A DNA stretch of 64,000 bases from Arcicella aurantiaca (GTDB lineage Bacteria > Bacteroidota > Bacteroidia > Cytophagales > Spirosomataceae): NCBI RefSeq assembly GCF_003148625.1, contig NZ_QGGO01000006.1, positions 62,001-126,000 of the forward strand, read 5' to 3'. Every line of letters begins with the position of its first letter. Positions within the stretch are counted from its first letter, which is position 1. This document shows positions 17,351-27,217 of the stretch, one piece after another. The position numbers were made by a program, and so were the translations under genes. The notes below the pieces were generated by a model. It made no database searches. It was not told the DNA's origin and saw only the letters and a list, made by a program, of their open reading frames with translations.

Positions 17351-17443
17351 TAACCTCACCCCCGCCCCCTCTCCAAAAGAGAGGGGAGAAAAATGGAGTC
17401 GAATGCTCCCCTCTCTTTTGGAGAGGGGCTGGGGGTGAGGTTA
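17351..17443. repeat. GC-rich palindrome between fecR and susC
   Basis: Arms 17351-17388 and 17406-17443 pair over 38 bp with two mismatches. They contain CTCCCCTCTCTTTTGGAGAG and GGGGGTGAGGTT, a type of repeat seen widely in Bacteroidota intergenic DNA. It begins directly after the FecR TAA and ends 33 bp before the SusC ATG. An in-frame ATG at 17393 in the loop would wrongly extend SusC. Confidence 0.9.
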
Positions 17444-17476
17444 AAACGTCAAACAATCTTTCAAATAAAATATACT

Positions 17477-20400
17477 ATGAAAAAACGAATACTCAAGACT
17501 GCTCAGGTAAGTCTGGTAGTGACGCTTTTGCTTTTGGCAAAATATCCGTGTTGGTCACAAGCGTATGCTTCGAGCAAGCAAATTCGCACCCAAAGCGAAG
17601 CTCAATCAGAGTCGAACATCAAATTAAAAGATGCTATCCAACAATTGAAAAATCACTACGGGGTTGAAATTATGTACGAATTGAAGACCGTAGAACGATT
17701 TAGTGTAAAACCAAGTGTGTATTCTACTGAAAAAAACCTTCAACAGAATTTAGAACGTTTATTATCACCGTTCGGACTGACCTACAAAAAAATCAATAAG
17801 ACCTCTTATATGATTTTGGAAGAAAAATCAGGCAAAGAGAGGGCTGAATCTAACGCTCGATTTCCAGAAAACGGAATCACCTCCAACACCAAAACTACTA
17901 ATGCCGATTTACAAACTGTGGAGAAAACTACTGTCTTTGCTATAAATGAGCAGTCGGTTTCGGGAAAAATCACCGATGACAAAGGCAATGTTTTGGCAGG
18001 CGTAAATATCACCATTAAAGGAACAAGCAGAGGGACAAATTCGGACGAAAATGGATTGTTTAAAATCGCTGTACCCGACGAAAATGCCGTTTTAGTTTTT
18101 AGTTACGTTGGCTATGGAAAACAAGAAATCACCGTTGGAAAACGTACATCTTTTACCGTTTCGATGATAATCGACCAAAAATCATTGGACGAAGTTATCG
18201 TTGTGGGTTACGGAACTCAAAGCAAAAGAGCCGTTTCAGGGGCGGTGTCTTCGGTAAACTTCAAACAATTTCAAGACCGTTCATTTAGCAATGTAACACA
18301 AGCCTTATCTGGACAAATTGCAGGGGTAAATATTTCGCAAGCACAAGGAGCTCCAGGGGTTTCGCCCATTATTCGTATTCGTGGGGTAAGTTCAATTACG
18401 GCAGGAACAAATCCGCTTTTTGTGGTTGATGGTGTACCACTCGAAAACTTCAACCTCAATATGGTCAATCCACAAGATATTGAATCGGTGGAAGTGTTGA
18501 AAGATGCTTCTTCGGCAGCAATTTATGGTTCTCGTGGTGCAAACGGTGTTATTTTAGTCACTACCAAATTAGGAAAAGTAGGCAAAACGACGTTCAACAT
18601 TGGTTATGAATCGGGTATTCAGAGCGTAGAAAGAAGAGTGAAAATGATGGACGCTCAACAATGGATTGATTATTACATTGATGCTCACAATAACGCTTGG
18701 GTAGATTTGAATCCAACAAAAAACAAAGCTTCTGACCCAAATAGTATTCGTACTTCAACATACCGTATTCCCGATGATTTCTTGACAAATCCACAACAAT
18801 TTGGCAAAGGAACAGACTGGCAAGATGTGATGTTTAGAGTTGCCCCTTCACAAAATTTTCAATTATCAGCTTCGGGTGGTTCTGAAAAAACGCAATTTAT
18901 GTTTTCGGCATCATACCTTAATCAACAAGCGGTTTTAGACGAAAATTATTACAAAAGATTATCCATTCGTTCCAATATTAAACACCAATTGAGTGAGCAA
19001 TTTACGATTGGTTTAAACTTGGGTGTAACCAGTATTTTTGACCGTACAGATGGTACACAAGGAAAAAGTGATGTGGTAAGTTTAGGTTTGCAAAGCGACC
19101 CAATTTTCCCGATTTATAACGAAAATGGAAATATTGGCTACCGTGACCCTAATTCTGTTTGGAATAAATACGTGGCTTACAACGACTTAAACTTATGGCA
19201 TCCCTATTCTTTGACAAGATATATTCACAAAGAAAATAAGACCTTCAATACGTTAGGAACTGCTTTTTTAGAGTATAGAATTTTGGACGGATTGAAATTG
19301 AGAACAAGCATAAATGCCAATTTATACAATACACGTTACAATTCTTATCGTGTAAATAAACAAGGATATGGTTATTCTGGCGTGTTGGCAGCAGAAGGAT
19401 ATTCTACGAGTGGATACACTTTTAACTGGCTGAATGAGAACACCTTAAACTACGAAAAATCTTTTGGCGACCATAATTTAAGTATTTTATTAGGATATTC
19501 AGCACAAAGTCAACGCAATGAATTTGCGACTTTAACTTCTGGAAATTTCCCGAATGATTTAGTTGAAACGCTAAATGCAGGGGTAGTTTCAAGCGGTTTT
19601 ACGAATGCTTCGGAGTGGTCGATGCTTTCATATTTAGGAAGAACGCAATACAACTTCAAGAACAAATATTTCTTGACTGCCGCCATTCGTCGTGATGGAA
19701 GTTCACGTTTTGGGTCAAATACTCGTTGGGGATATTTCCCTTCTGTATCAGGAGCTTGGATGATTTCAGACGAAAATTTCATGCAAAATGTAAAACCTGT
19801 AAACAGTCTTAAATTCAGAGTAAGTTATGGGATGGCAGGGAATAATCAGATTCCAAACTATGGCTCTAAGAGTTTGCTAAACTCTTCAAATTATGCAACA
19901 GGAACAACTTTAGCTCCCGGTTTAACAATTGCCAACATTGCCAATACCGATTTGAAATGGGAACGTACAACTCAATTTAACGTTGGAATTGACCTAAAAG
20001 CATTGGATAATCGTATCGGACTTTCGGCAGAATACTATAATTCAACGACAAATGATATGCTTTTAAACGTTCCTGTGCCAGATATTACAGGTTTTGCTAC
20101 GCAATTAACCAATATCGGTAAAATGGAAAATACAGGTATTGAATTGAACCTAAATACCCAAAATGTTAGAGGAAAATTCAATTGGTCAACTGATTTTAAT
20201 TTTAGTATGAACCGCAACAAAGTGTTGCAATTAGGACAAAGTAACGCTCCAATTACTTATACAGATTTTGTGGTGACAGTTAAAACAGAAGTTGGTCAAC
20301 CAATCTCAAATTTTTACGGATATGTGGTTGATGGTGTTTTCAAAAATCAAGCTGCAGTTGATGCTTATCCACATTATACTACAACCAAAGCAGGCGACCC

Positions 20401-21043
20401 AATTATAAGAGATGTAAATGGTGATGGCAAAATCACGGTTGATGACCGTACAACTTTAGGGAATTATCAGCCTGATTTTATGGCAGGTTTAACCAATACA
20501 TTTTCTTACAAAGGAATCGACCTGTCTTTCATGCTACAAGGAACTTTTGGAGGCGAAATTGTTAATCAAAACTTCCGTTACTCAGGTTTTTGGAACAACG
20601 GACGTAATATGTATGCAGGTGTGGCAAACCGTTGGCGTTCGGAAGCAAATCCGGGAGACGGTCAGCATTTTAGAGCAACTTTGGGTTTAACGGGTTTTCA
20701 AGACCAATTTACAAGTTTATGGGTTGAAGATGCCTCGTTTGTTCGTTTAAAAAACATTAGAATTTCTTATGCACTTCCTGCCTCTATCATGAGACATTTA
20801 CCGATTAAAACTGCTCGTTTTTACGTAAATGCGGAGAATGTTTTCTTGTGGAGTAATTACACCAATTATGACCCAGAAAATACAACTTATAGTGCATCAA
20901 GTTTTTCGGGAGAAGCGAACGGAAATACTTCTAACGGTCTAAATGCCTCTGGAAATGCTCCAAATGGTGCATTTGTGGGTGTTGATTATGGCTCGTATCC
21001 AATTCCAAGAGTAATAACGATTGGTGCGAAATTCGATTTTTAG
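17477..21043 (+). CDS. susC: SusC-family TonB-dependent transporter with STN signalling domain
   Basis: From the ATG at 17477 (MKKRILKTAQVSLVVTLLLL) the protein is 1188 residues. It has an STN domain at about 45-115 (DAIQQLKNHYGVEIMYELK, LERLLSPFGLTYKKINK), a carboxypeptidase-D-like domain at about 165-240 (VSGKITDDKGNVLAGVNITI), a TonB box region (DEVIVVGYGTQSKRAVSGAV), the plug (IRIRGVSSITAGTNPLFVVD, SAAIYGSRGANGVILVTTK) and a long beta-barrel ending in FDF. It should import oligosaccharides across the outer membrane with the SusD partner and signal to the FecR/sigma pair through STN. It is the only one of the three SusC proteins in the window with STN, so it is the sensing receptor of the locus. 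The extension from 17393 is encoded by a repeat and is rejected. Confidence 0.93.
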   Translation: MKKRILKTAQVSLVVTLLLLAKYPCWSQAYASSKQIRTQSEAQSESNIKLKDAIQQLKNHYGVEIMYELKTVERFSVKPSVYSTEKNLQQNLERLLSPFGLTYKKINKTSYMILEEKSGKERAESNARFPENGITSNTKTTNADLQTVEKTTVFAINEQSVSGKITDDKGNVLAGVNITIKGTSRGTNSDENGLFKIAVPDENAVLVFSYVGYGKQEITVGKRTSFTVSMIIDQKSLDEVIVVGYGTQSKRAVSGAVSSVNFKQFQDRSFSNVTQALSGQIAGVNISQAQGAPGVSPIIRIRGVSSITAGTNPLFVVDGVPLENFNLNMVNPQDIESVEVLKDASSAAIYGSRGANGVILVTTKLGKVGKTTFNIGYESGIQSVERRVKMMDAQQWIDYYIDAHNNAWVDLNPTKNKASDPNSIRTSTYRIPDDFLTNPQQFGKGTDWQDVMFRVAPSQNFQLSASGGSEKTQFMFSASYLNQQAVLDENYYKRLSIRSNIKHQLSEQFTIGLNLGVTSIFDRTDGTQGKSDVVSLGLQSDPIFPIYNENGNIGYRDPNSVWNKYVAYNDLNLWHPYSLTRYIHKENKTFNTLGTAFLEYRILDGLKLRTSINANLYNTRYNSYRVNKQGYGYSGVLAAEGYSTSGYTFNWLNENTLNYEKSFGDHNLSILLGYSAQSQRNEFATLTSGNFPNDLVETLNAGVVSSGFTNASEWSMLSYLGRTQYNFKNKYFLTAAIRRDGSSRFGSNTRWGYFPSVSGAWMISDENFMQNVKPVNSLKFRVSYGMAGNNQIPNYGSKSLLNSSNYATGTTLAPGLTIANIANTDLKWERTTQFNVGIDLKALDNRIGLSAEYYNSTTNDMLLNVPVPDITGFATQLTNIGKMENTGIELNLNTQNVRGKFNWSTDFNFSMNRNKVLQLGQSNAPITYTDFVVTVKTEVGQPISNFYGYVVDGVFKNQAAVDAYPHYTTTKAGDPIIRDVNGDGKITVDDRTTLGNYQPDFMAGLTNTFSYKGIDLSFMLQGTFGGEIVNQNFRYSGFWNNGRNMYAGVANRWRSEANPGDGQHFRATLGLTGFQDQFTSLWVEDASFVRLKNIRISYALPASIMRHLPIKTARFYVNAENVFLWSNYTNYDPENTTYSASSFSGEANGNTSNGLNASGNAPNGAFVGVDYGSYPIPRVITIGAKFDF

Positions 21044-21091
21044 GGAATCTTTTGGCTTATTATTGAGAATGAGATAACATCTTGGAATTGG

Positions 21092-21136
21092 AACTTCCCG
21101 AAATAACTCCGTTAGGGGTTAAACTTTCGGGAAGTT
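21092..21136. repeat. CTTCCCGAAAG-type palindrome, copy 1
   Basis: A 12-bp perfect inverted repeat, AACTTCCCGAAA (21092-21103) and TTTCGGGAAGTT (21125-21136), surrounds a 21-bp loop. It lies in the 166-bp gap between susC and susD. This is the first of eight copies in the window. It may lower read-through from susC to susD. Confidence 0.85.
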
Positions 21137-21209
21137 GAACCAAATTATTAAATTTTAAATCCAAGAATTTATATCAGACTCTACAAACCATTTCAAACAT
21201 TAAAGAAAA

Positions 21210-22631
21210 ATGAAAAAAATTAAACAACTATATATCTTGCTCGCCTTCTGTTTGACGGCGACAAGTTGCAGTGATTCCTTTTTGGAATTAGCTCCTATTT
21301 CAAATGCAACGGCTGATAATTTTAAAACAACCGATGATTTTGAATTAGCCGTAAATTCTGCTTACGCAACACTCTATACCGTTTATCACCCCGAAGGTCC
21401 AATTTCGTATGTCAACGAACAAATGAGTGATAATGCCATTATGTTCAATATTTCGGGGATTCAAGCAGATAAATGGCAATTCAAAGATTATTCTTTAATG
21501 ACCACCAACACCATGCTTTATCAGTTTTGGCAAGACTATTACAAAGCGGTATTTAGTACAAATATTGTGTTGAATAAAATTGAAGGTGCAAATTTAAGTG
21601 CTACCTATAAAGATGAAGTAAAAGCTCAAATGATGTTTTTGAGAGCATTATATTATTTTAACATGGTGCAAACTTGGGGTGATATTCCGTTAGTAACCAC
21701 ACCACTCACAGGCGACGAAGCTTATGCAGTTGTACGTTCTCCTCAAACGGCTATTTACGACCAAATTAAAAAGGATTTACTTTTTGCGATTGATAAATTA
21801 CCACTTTCGTCAGCAGTTCCAGCTACAAAAATTGGTCGTGCTTCAAAGGGTGCTGCTCAAACTTTATTGGGGAAAGTATATTTGACCATTGGAGATAAAA
21901 CAAATGCAGCAACTGTACTTAAAGACGTTGTTAATAGCAATCAATATGCTCTTTTATCAACGTATGCAAGTCTTTGGGGAGCAACTGTTAAAAATACAAA
22001 GGAATCGATTTTTGAAATTCAATTTATCGGCGGTTCGGTTTCAGCTCCATATAGTAGATATTATCAAACATTTTATCCAAATAACAACTTCTTAGGATTT
22101 TACGGCTCAGGCATGAATCAAGTTACAGATGATTTGTATAATGAATACGAAAGCAAAGACCCCCGCAGAGATTTATCCATTGCTTTGGGATATAATAATG
22201 GAAATACCTTTATTGCTCAAAAATATCCAATTAAATGGACACACAGCAATGCTGTTTTAGGTAGCGGAAATCCACTTTCTAACAACAATTTTATGGTGTT
22301 GCGTTATGCAGATGTATTGCTAATGTTGTCGGAAGCAACTGGCGACCCAAGCTATTTAAATTTAGTAAGAAGTCGTGCAGGATTACCAAAATTTGGAGAA
22401 GCAGGTTACCCAAATACTTATGGAACGGTTGATTTAGCGGTTGAGCATGAACGTCGAGTTGAATTAGCCTTAGAATTTCATCGCTGGTTTGACTTGAAAC
22501 GTACTAACAGAGCCGTTTCATTATTAGCACCAAAAGGGAAAGCCATTACAAACGATAAATTATTGTTACCAATTCCACAAATTGTCCGTTCACAAAATCC
22601 TGCAATCACACAAAATGTAGGATATAATTGA
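21210..22631 (+). CDS. susD: SusD/RagB-family outer-membrane lipoprotein
   Basis: The 473-residue protein has a lipoprotein signal (MKKIKQLYILLAFCLTATSC, with the lipobox cysteine followed by SDSFLELAP). It has the SusD fold: N-terminal TPR-like helices (AQMMFLRALYYFNMVQTWGD, DIPLVTTPLTGDEAY) and the C-terminal family signature (VLRYADVLLMLSEATGD, EHERRVELALEFHRWFDLKR). It forms the lid that captures polysaccharide fragments over the SusC barrel encoded immediately upstream. The length is at the short end for SusD. It is transcribed with the sigma/anti-sigma/SusC block. No specific glycan ligand can be read from the sequence. Confidence 0.92.
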   Translation: MKKIKQLYILLAFCLTATSCSDSFLELAPISNATADNFKTTDDFELAVNSAYATLYTVYHPEGPISYVNEQMSDNAIMFNISGIQADKWQFKDYSLMTTNTMLYQFWQDYYKAVFSTNIVLNKIEGANLSATYKDEVKAQMMFLRALYYFNMVQTWGDIPLVTTPLTGDEAYAVVRSPQTAIYDQIKKDLLFAIDKLPLSSAVPATKIGRASKGAAQTLLGKVYLTIGDKTNAATVLKDVVNSNQYALLSTYASLWGATVKNTKESIFEIQFIGGSVSAPYSRYYQTFYPNNNFLGFYGSGMNQVTDDLYNEYESKDPRRDLSIALGYNNGNTFIAQKYPIKWTHSNAVLGSGNPLSNNNFMVLRYADVLLMLSEATGDPSYLNLVRSRAGLPKFGEAGYPNTYGTVDLAVEHERRVELALEFHRWFDLKRTNRAVSLLAPKGKAITNDKLLLPIPQIVRSQNPAITQNVGYN

Positions 22632-22667
22632 TACATTTACGGTATTTGTTGCAAGACAAAATTGGTA

Positions 22668-22758
22668 CACAGATGACATGATGTTCCAACACAGATTTAC
22701 ACAGACTAATATTTAAAATCTGTGTAAATCCGTGTTGGAACATCTGTGTTATCTGTGT
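22668..22758. repeat. palindromic repeat (ACACAGATTTACACAGA family)
   Basis: Arms 22681-22705 and 22719-22743 pair over 25 bp with one mismatch. They are flanked by an outer ACACAGAT/ATCTGTGT pair. It lies just after the susD stop, in the 414-bp gap 22632-23045 that also holds two CTTCCCGAAAG hairpins and no gene. It may terminate susD transcripts. Confidence 0.85.
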
Positions 22759-22915
22759 CCTAATTTTCGATAAATTTTAGTTTAATAGGCTGTTTAATAA
22801 GTTTTGGGAGAAGTTTAACCGTCAAAAATTTTAGGATAAAATTATTTTGGAAAACTTATTAAATACACTTTTAAGTAAATGGCTTTCAGTTTTCTCTAAA
22901 ATTAATGAGTGGTAC

Positions 22916-22995
22916 ACTTCCCGAAAGTTTTTTCTACTTTCGGGAAGTTGATGCTGGAAGAACTTCCCGAAAGTAGAAAGAACTTTCGGGAAGTT
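22916..22995. repeat. CTTCCCGAAAG-type palindromes, copies 2 and 3 in tandem
   Basis: Two hairpins are present: 22916-22948 (ACTTCCCGAAAG facing CTTTCGGGAAGT) and 22961-22995 (AACTTCCCGAAAG facing CTTTCGGGAAGTT). About 60 bp upstream a stretch containing AAAACTTATTAAA resembles the flank of the copy at 42339, suggesting a longer parent element. The pair ends about 50 bp before the GH106 ATG. Confidence 0.85.
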
Positions 22996-23045
22996 AAAGG
23001 GACTTAATTAACACTGTATTAAACCATGTATTTTTAATTCAAAAC

Positions 23046-26000
23046 ATGAAAACAAAATCTTCAAAATTCATTACGATATTCTTATTTTCAATTATTTACC
23101 TATCTTCATTTCATTCAAAATCTCAATCGGGACTTGAACGTATTTTGCCCTTAAACTCTCAACAAAAACAAACCGCCAAACCGTGGGTATTTTGGTATTG
23201 GATGCAAGGTGGAGTTTCAAAAGCAGGCATTACCGCCGACCTTGAAGCTATGAAAGCACAAGGCATTGGTGGGGCATATTTAATGCCCATCAAAGGAGTT
23301 AGCAATCCTCCAATTTATAGTCCTGCCGTGAACCAATTAACGCCTGAATGGTGGGAAATGGTGAAATTCTCAATGTCGGAAGCCTCACGATTAGGTTTAG
23401 AAATGGGAATGCACGTAAGCGATGGATTTGCCTTGGCGGGTGGACCTTGGATAAAACCCGAAATGTCTATGCAAAAAGTGGTGCATTCTACTATAAATAT
23501 TCAAGGAAATCAACAGTTCAGGGACAAACTTCCTTTTCCCAAAATCAATGAAAATTATTATAAAGACATTGCCATTTTTGCTTATAAAATTTCGCAGAAT
23601 TACACTTCAACAACCAACACAACTCCAATTATAACGTCCAATAAATCAGGTATTAACCCGCAGTTTTTAGTAAAAGAAGACAATAAGGAAAGTTTTAGAT
23701 TAGAAGAAAAAGGTTGGATTCAATATACCTTTGAAAAACCTTTTACCCTCCGAAATATTACAGTGAAAACGGGAGGAAATAATTATCAAGCCCAACGATT
23801 ATTGATTGAAGCAAGTAATGACGGACAAAACTTCAAAACAGTTACACGTCTCGAATCTCCACGACACGGTTGGCAAGATACTGATGCCGATGTTACGCAC
23901 GCTATTCCTTCTACAAGGGCAAAATATTTTCGATTTGTTTATGATAAAACAGGCTCAGAAGCAGGTTCAGAAGACTTGGACGCTGCCAAGTGGAAGCCTG
24001 TCTTGAAATTAATTGGTTTGACACTTTCTAACGAACCAAAAATTCATCAATACGAAGGAAAAACAGGCGAAGTTTGGCGAATAAGTAAACGAACAACTAC
24101 GGCACAAGTAGCCGATAGTCTGTGCATTCCGTTAAAAAACATCATTAATATTACTGATAAAGTTGACCAAAATGGAAACTTAAATTGGAATGTTCCCACA
24201 GGAAATTGGCAAATTATTCGCATCGGTCATACTTCCACAGGACATAAAAATGATACCGCAGGCGGTGGAAAAGGCTTAGAATGTGACAAATTTAATCCCG
24301 AAGCAGTCACTCTACAATTTGAAAAATGGTTTGGCGAAGCACAAAAACAATTAGGCGAAGAATTAAGCAAAAAGGCATTAAAAGTATTTCATGTGGACAG
24401 TTGGGAATGTGGAAGTCAAAATTGGTCAAGTAATTTTTTAACAGAATTCAAGCAAAAAAGAGGTTACGATTTATTTCCTTATTTATTAGTAATGACGGGC
24501 TTACCAATTGAAAATACCCAAACATCTGAACAAGTTTTGTTTGATATTCGCCAAACGATTTCAGAATTGGTGGTGGATAAATTTTATAAAACCTTAGCGG
24601 ATTTGGCTCATAAAAAAGGCGTAATTTTTACTGCCGAAAGTATTGCCCCAACCATGACCAGCGATGGCTTGGCACACTATAAATTAGTAGATGTGCCAAT
24701 GGGTGAATTTTGGCTAAATAGCCCAACGCACGATAAACCCAATGACATGATGGACGCCATTTCGGCGGCTCATATTTATGGCAAAAATATCATTCAAGCG
24801 GAAGGATTTACGACGGTAAGAATGGCGTGGAATGAACATCCTGCCATGTTGAAAACCTTGCAAGACAGAAATTATACTCTGGGAATCAACAAGTTAGTTT
24901 ATCATGTTTTTACGCATAATCCTTGGATGAACCAACAACCTGGAATGACTTTAGATGGCGTTGGTCTATACTTTCAGCGTGACCAAACTTGGTGGAAACC
25001 TGCCAAAGCATGGGTCGAATATGCAGAACGTTGTCAGACTTTGCTTCAAATGGGAAAACCTGTGGCAGATTTAGCCGTTTTTACGGGCGATGAAATACCA
25101 AGACGTTCTGTTTTACCCGACCGTTTGGTGAATACTTTAACGGGATTATTCAGCAAAGAAACACTTGTAAATGAGCAAAAAAGATTACTAAATGAAGGCG
25201 AACCACTCCGACAAATTCCTGCGGGAGTATCACATTCTGCAAATATGGCTGACCCCGAAAAATGGGTAAATTCGCTTCAGGGCTATCAATACGACTCTTT
25301 TAATCCTGATGCTTTGCAGAATATGGCAACGGTAAAAAATGGGAATGTTCAATTTTCAGAAGGCAACTCCTACCCTATTTTAGTTTTTCCTTCAAATCTG
25401 AAAATGAATCCCAATAGCCATGCCATTGATGCCAAAACCTTACAAAGTATGTTGCAATTAGTGAAGGCAGGAGCAACGATAATTGTAGGCGAAAAACCAA
25501 CCATCAATAGCAGTAAATTATCAAATAAGGTTTTTCAAACACAATTAAATGAACTTTGGGACGGACAATTTTTAACGCAAAAAAATGATTCTCATTCAAT
25601 TATTTATAAAAAATTGGGAAAAGGGAAAATCATCAAAGCACCATTTGAAGCCAATTCTTTTGATAAATTAGGCATTCTAAGAGATTTAATTGTGAAAAAT
25701 GACCAAGAAAATTATGCTCAAAATATCGCTTGGACGCATAGAAAAATGAATGATATGGAGTTGTATTTTATCTCAAATCAAGTAGAGAAAAATCGTCAAT
25801 TGTCATTTTCATTAAGAGCAAATCAGCCTTTTGTATATTTATACAGTGCCGTTTCTGATGAATTAACAGCGATTTCAAGTAAAGTAGAAAATGGACGAAC
25901 TCAATTAATGTTGAATCTTGAGGCAAACGAATCCATTTTTATTATTCTTAGCAAAAAAGTCTTGAATGCAAGCCAAGCTTATTCTACTACCTTATCAAAA

Positions 26001-26468
26001 ACTATTGAGGGAACTTGGAAAGTGAGTTTTGACGATAAAAATGGACAAATCAAAAACACCCAAAACTTTGAAAAGTTAAGCGATTGGTCAGTAAATCAGG
26101 ATAGTTTGATTCGTTATTTTTCAGGGACTGCAACGTATCAAAATTCGTTTCAAATTAATAAAACGCAAAAACGCTATTGGTTAGACTTAGGAGAAGTTGC
26201 CAATATTGCCAATGTAAAGGTAAACGGAGTTAATTGCGGAGTGGCGTGGACTGCTCCATATCGTGTTGAAATTACGAAAGCTATTCGAGAAGGAGAAAAT
26301 CAGTTAAATATTGAGGTTTCAAACACTTGGGCAAATCGCCTGATTGGAGACAATAAACTGCCAGAAAATCAGCGTATCACAAAAACCACTGCTCCATTTA
26401 GATTAGCTGGAAAGGCACTGGAAAAATCGGGATTGCTGGGAGAGGTTAAATTATTATTGGAGAAATAG
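23046..26468 (+). CDS. alpha-L-rhamnosidase, GH106 family
   Basis: The 1140-residue protein begins with a signal peptide ([20 protein letters not shown]). The GH106 N-terminus is [20 protein letters not shown], with [19 protein letters not shown] and [20 protein letters not shown] in the TIM barrel. Later blocks [38 protein letters not shown] and [20 protein letters not shown] (C-terminal jelly-roll) are also family-typical. An inserted beta-sandwich at about 230-330 may bind carbohydrate. GH106 enzymes are calcium-dependent inverting rhamnosidases, and the characterised BT0986 acts on RG-II. It lies downstream of susC/susD in the same orientation, so it is a likely part of the sigma-regulated block. 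Assignment to the family is firm; the exact linkage is not. Confidence 0.92.
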   Translation: MKTKSSKFITIFLFSIIYLSSFHSKSQSGLERILPLNSQQKQTAKPWVFWYWMQGGVSKAGITADLEAMKAQGIGGAYLMPIKGVSNPPIYSPAVNQLTPEWWEMVKFSMSEASRLGLEMGMHVSDGFALAGGPWIKPEMSMQKVVHSTINIQGNQQFRDKLPFPKINENYYKDIAIFAYKISQNYTSTTNTTPIITSNKSGINPQFLVKEDNKESFRLEEKGWIQYTFEKPFTLRNITVKTGGNNYQAQRLLIEASNDGQNFKTVTRLESPRHGWQDTDADVTHAIPSTRAKYFRFVYDKTGSEAGSEDLDAAKWKPVLKLIGLTLSNEPKIHQYEGKTGEVWRISKRTTTAQVADSLCIPLKNIINITDKVDQNGNLNWNVPTGNWQIIRIGHTSTGHKNDTAGGGKGLECDKFNPEAVTLQFEKWFGEAQKQLGEELSKKALKVFHVDSWECGSQNWSSNFLTEFKQKRGYDLFPYLLVMTGLPIENTQTSEQVLFDIRQTISELVVDKFYKTLADLAHKKGVIFTAESIAPTMTSDGLAHYKLVDVPMGEFWLNSPTHDKPNDMMDAISAAHIYGKNIIQAEGFTTVRMAWNEHPAMLKTLQDRNYTLGINKLVYHVFTHNPWMNQQPGMTLDGVGLYFQRDQTWWKPAKAWVEYAERCQTLLQMGKPVADLAVFTGDEIPRRSVLPDRLVNTLTGLFSKETLVNEQKRLLNEGEPLRQIPAGVSHSANMADPEKWVNSLQGYQYDSFNPDALQNMATVKNGNVQFSEGNSYPILVFPSNLKMNPNSHAIDAKTLQSMLQLVKAGATIIVGEKPTINSSKLSNKVFQTQLNELWDGQFLTQKNDSHSIIYKKLGKGKIIKAPFEANSFDKLGILRDLIVKNDQENYAQNIAWTHRKMNDMELYFISNQVEKNRQLSFSLRANQPFVYLYSAVSDELTAISSKVENGRTQLMLNLEANESIFIILSKKVLNASQAYSTTLSKTIEGTWKVSFDDKNGQIKNTQNFEKLSDWSVNQDSLIRYFSGTATYQNSFQINKTQKRYWLDLGEVANIANVKVNGVNCGVAWTAPYRVEITKAIREGENQLNIEVSNTWANRLIGDNKLPENQRITKTTAPFRLAGKALEKSGLLGEVKLLLEK

Positions 26469-26702
26469 TTATTGGGGAATTGGGAATTGGGGATTGGGAA
26501 TTGGTTATTGGGAATTGGTTATTGGGGAATTGGTTTATTGGAAATTGGTTATTGGGGAATTGGTTTATTGGAAATTGGTTATTGGGAATTGGTAATTGAT
26601 AATTGGTGATTGGGGAATTGGTTATTGGAAATTGGTTTATTGGGAATTGGTTATTGGTGATTGGGGAACTGGTTATTGGAAATTGGTTTATTCATTATTG
26701 GG
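26469..26702. repeat. degenerate tandem repeat of GGGAATTGGTTATTG units
   Basis: About 230 bp immediately after the GH106 stop consist of imperfect units of roughly 15-30 bp built from GGGAATTGGTTATTG and GGAAATTGGTTTATTG, strongly skewed to T and G on the plus strand. There is no unique spacer, so it is not a CRISPR. The rest of the 304-bp gap to the FdtA-like gene shows nothing else. Confidence 0.9.
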
Positions 26703-26772
26703 GGATTAATCGTAAGGGCGAATCGTTCTTACAATCGTCACTTTAAATAAGTAGCCTCTACTTATCTAAATT

Positions 26773-27120
26773 TTACAAGTCCCCAATAGCATAATTTTCA
26801 TTAGAAGCAACTAATAAAATGGCATTATTCTTGAAATTATCTAAGATATTCCATTCTTCTGGTTTAAGCAATAAACATTGATTGGAAGAACTCAAAGTAT
26901 ATGTTTGAATTTTTCCATTTAGTTTAACCGAAACATCTACACTTCCATTAATGCAAATTAATGCTTGGTGCGACTTCTTTTTTGACTCTCTTTCTCGCAC
27001 AAACCCATCTGCATTTTTAATAAAACAAACACTTTTATAGTTGTGTGGAAATAAATTTTCAACAACAGTCAGCTCACCTCTTTCATCAATGAATTGTGGT
27101 AAAATTATTAACTTAGCCAT
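26773..27120 (-). CDS. FdtA/WxcM-like cupin protein (dTDP-sugar ketoisomerase family)
   Basis: The small 115-residue protein resembles the FdtA/QdtA/WxcM cupins: FIDERGELTVVENLFP at the start, HQALICINGSVDVSVKLNG in the middle and LLLKPEEWNILDNFKNNAIL near the end. Characterised members isomerise dTDP-4-keto-6-deoxyglucose at positions 3 and 4 for deoxyaminosugar synthesis. The usual GGHAHK histidine pair is replaced here by ESKKKSH, so one of the two histidines appears lost, and the protein is about 20 residues shorter than usual. It may therefore bind sugar without the classical reaction. It stands alone between a tandem repeat and a terminator, with no nucleotide-sugar genes nearby. Confidence 0.65.
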   Translation of the reverse strand: MAKLIILPQFIDERGELTVVENLFPHNYKSVCFIKNADGFVRERESKKKSHQALICINGSVDVSVKLNGKIQTYTLSSSNQCLLLKPEEWNILDNFKNNAILLVASNENYAIGDL

Positions 27121-27159
27121 AAATGTAAACTTTAAAAGTTAGAAAGTTAAGGTATAATA

Positions 27160-27189
27160 AAAAGTCGTCTTCAAGCAAAGACGACTTTT
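27160..27189 (-). terminator. bidirectional intrinsic terminator after susD of the second pair
   Basis: A perfect 11-bp stem (AAAAGTCGTCT with AGACGACTTTT) surrounds an 8-base loop. On the minus strand it is followed by a T-rich run (TTTTTATTAT). It lies 28 bp past the stop of the second susD. Confidence 0.8.
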
Positions 27190-27217
27190 AAGCAATATTC
27201 AATTTTACTTAATCTAT

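Noticed and set aside
17393-17476. N-terminal extension of the first SusC from an ATG at 17393
   Set aside because: It is translated from the GC-rich palindrome; the signal peptide begins at 17477.
26469-26702. Possible CRISPR array
   Set aside because: Units are degenerate and contiguous, without unique spacers, and no cas genes are near.
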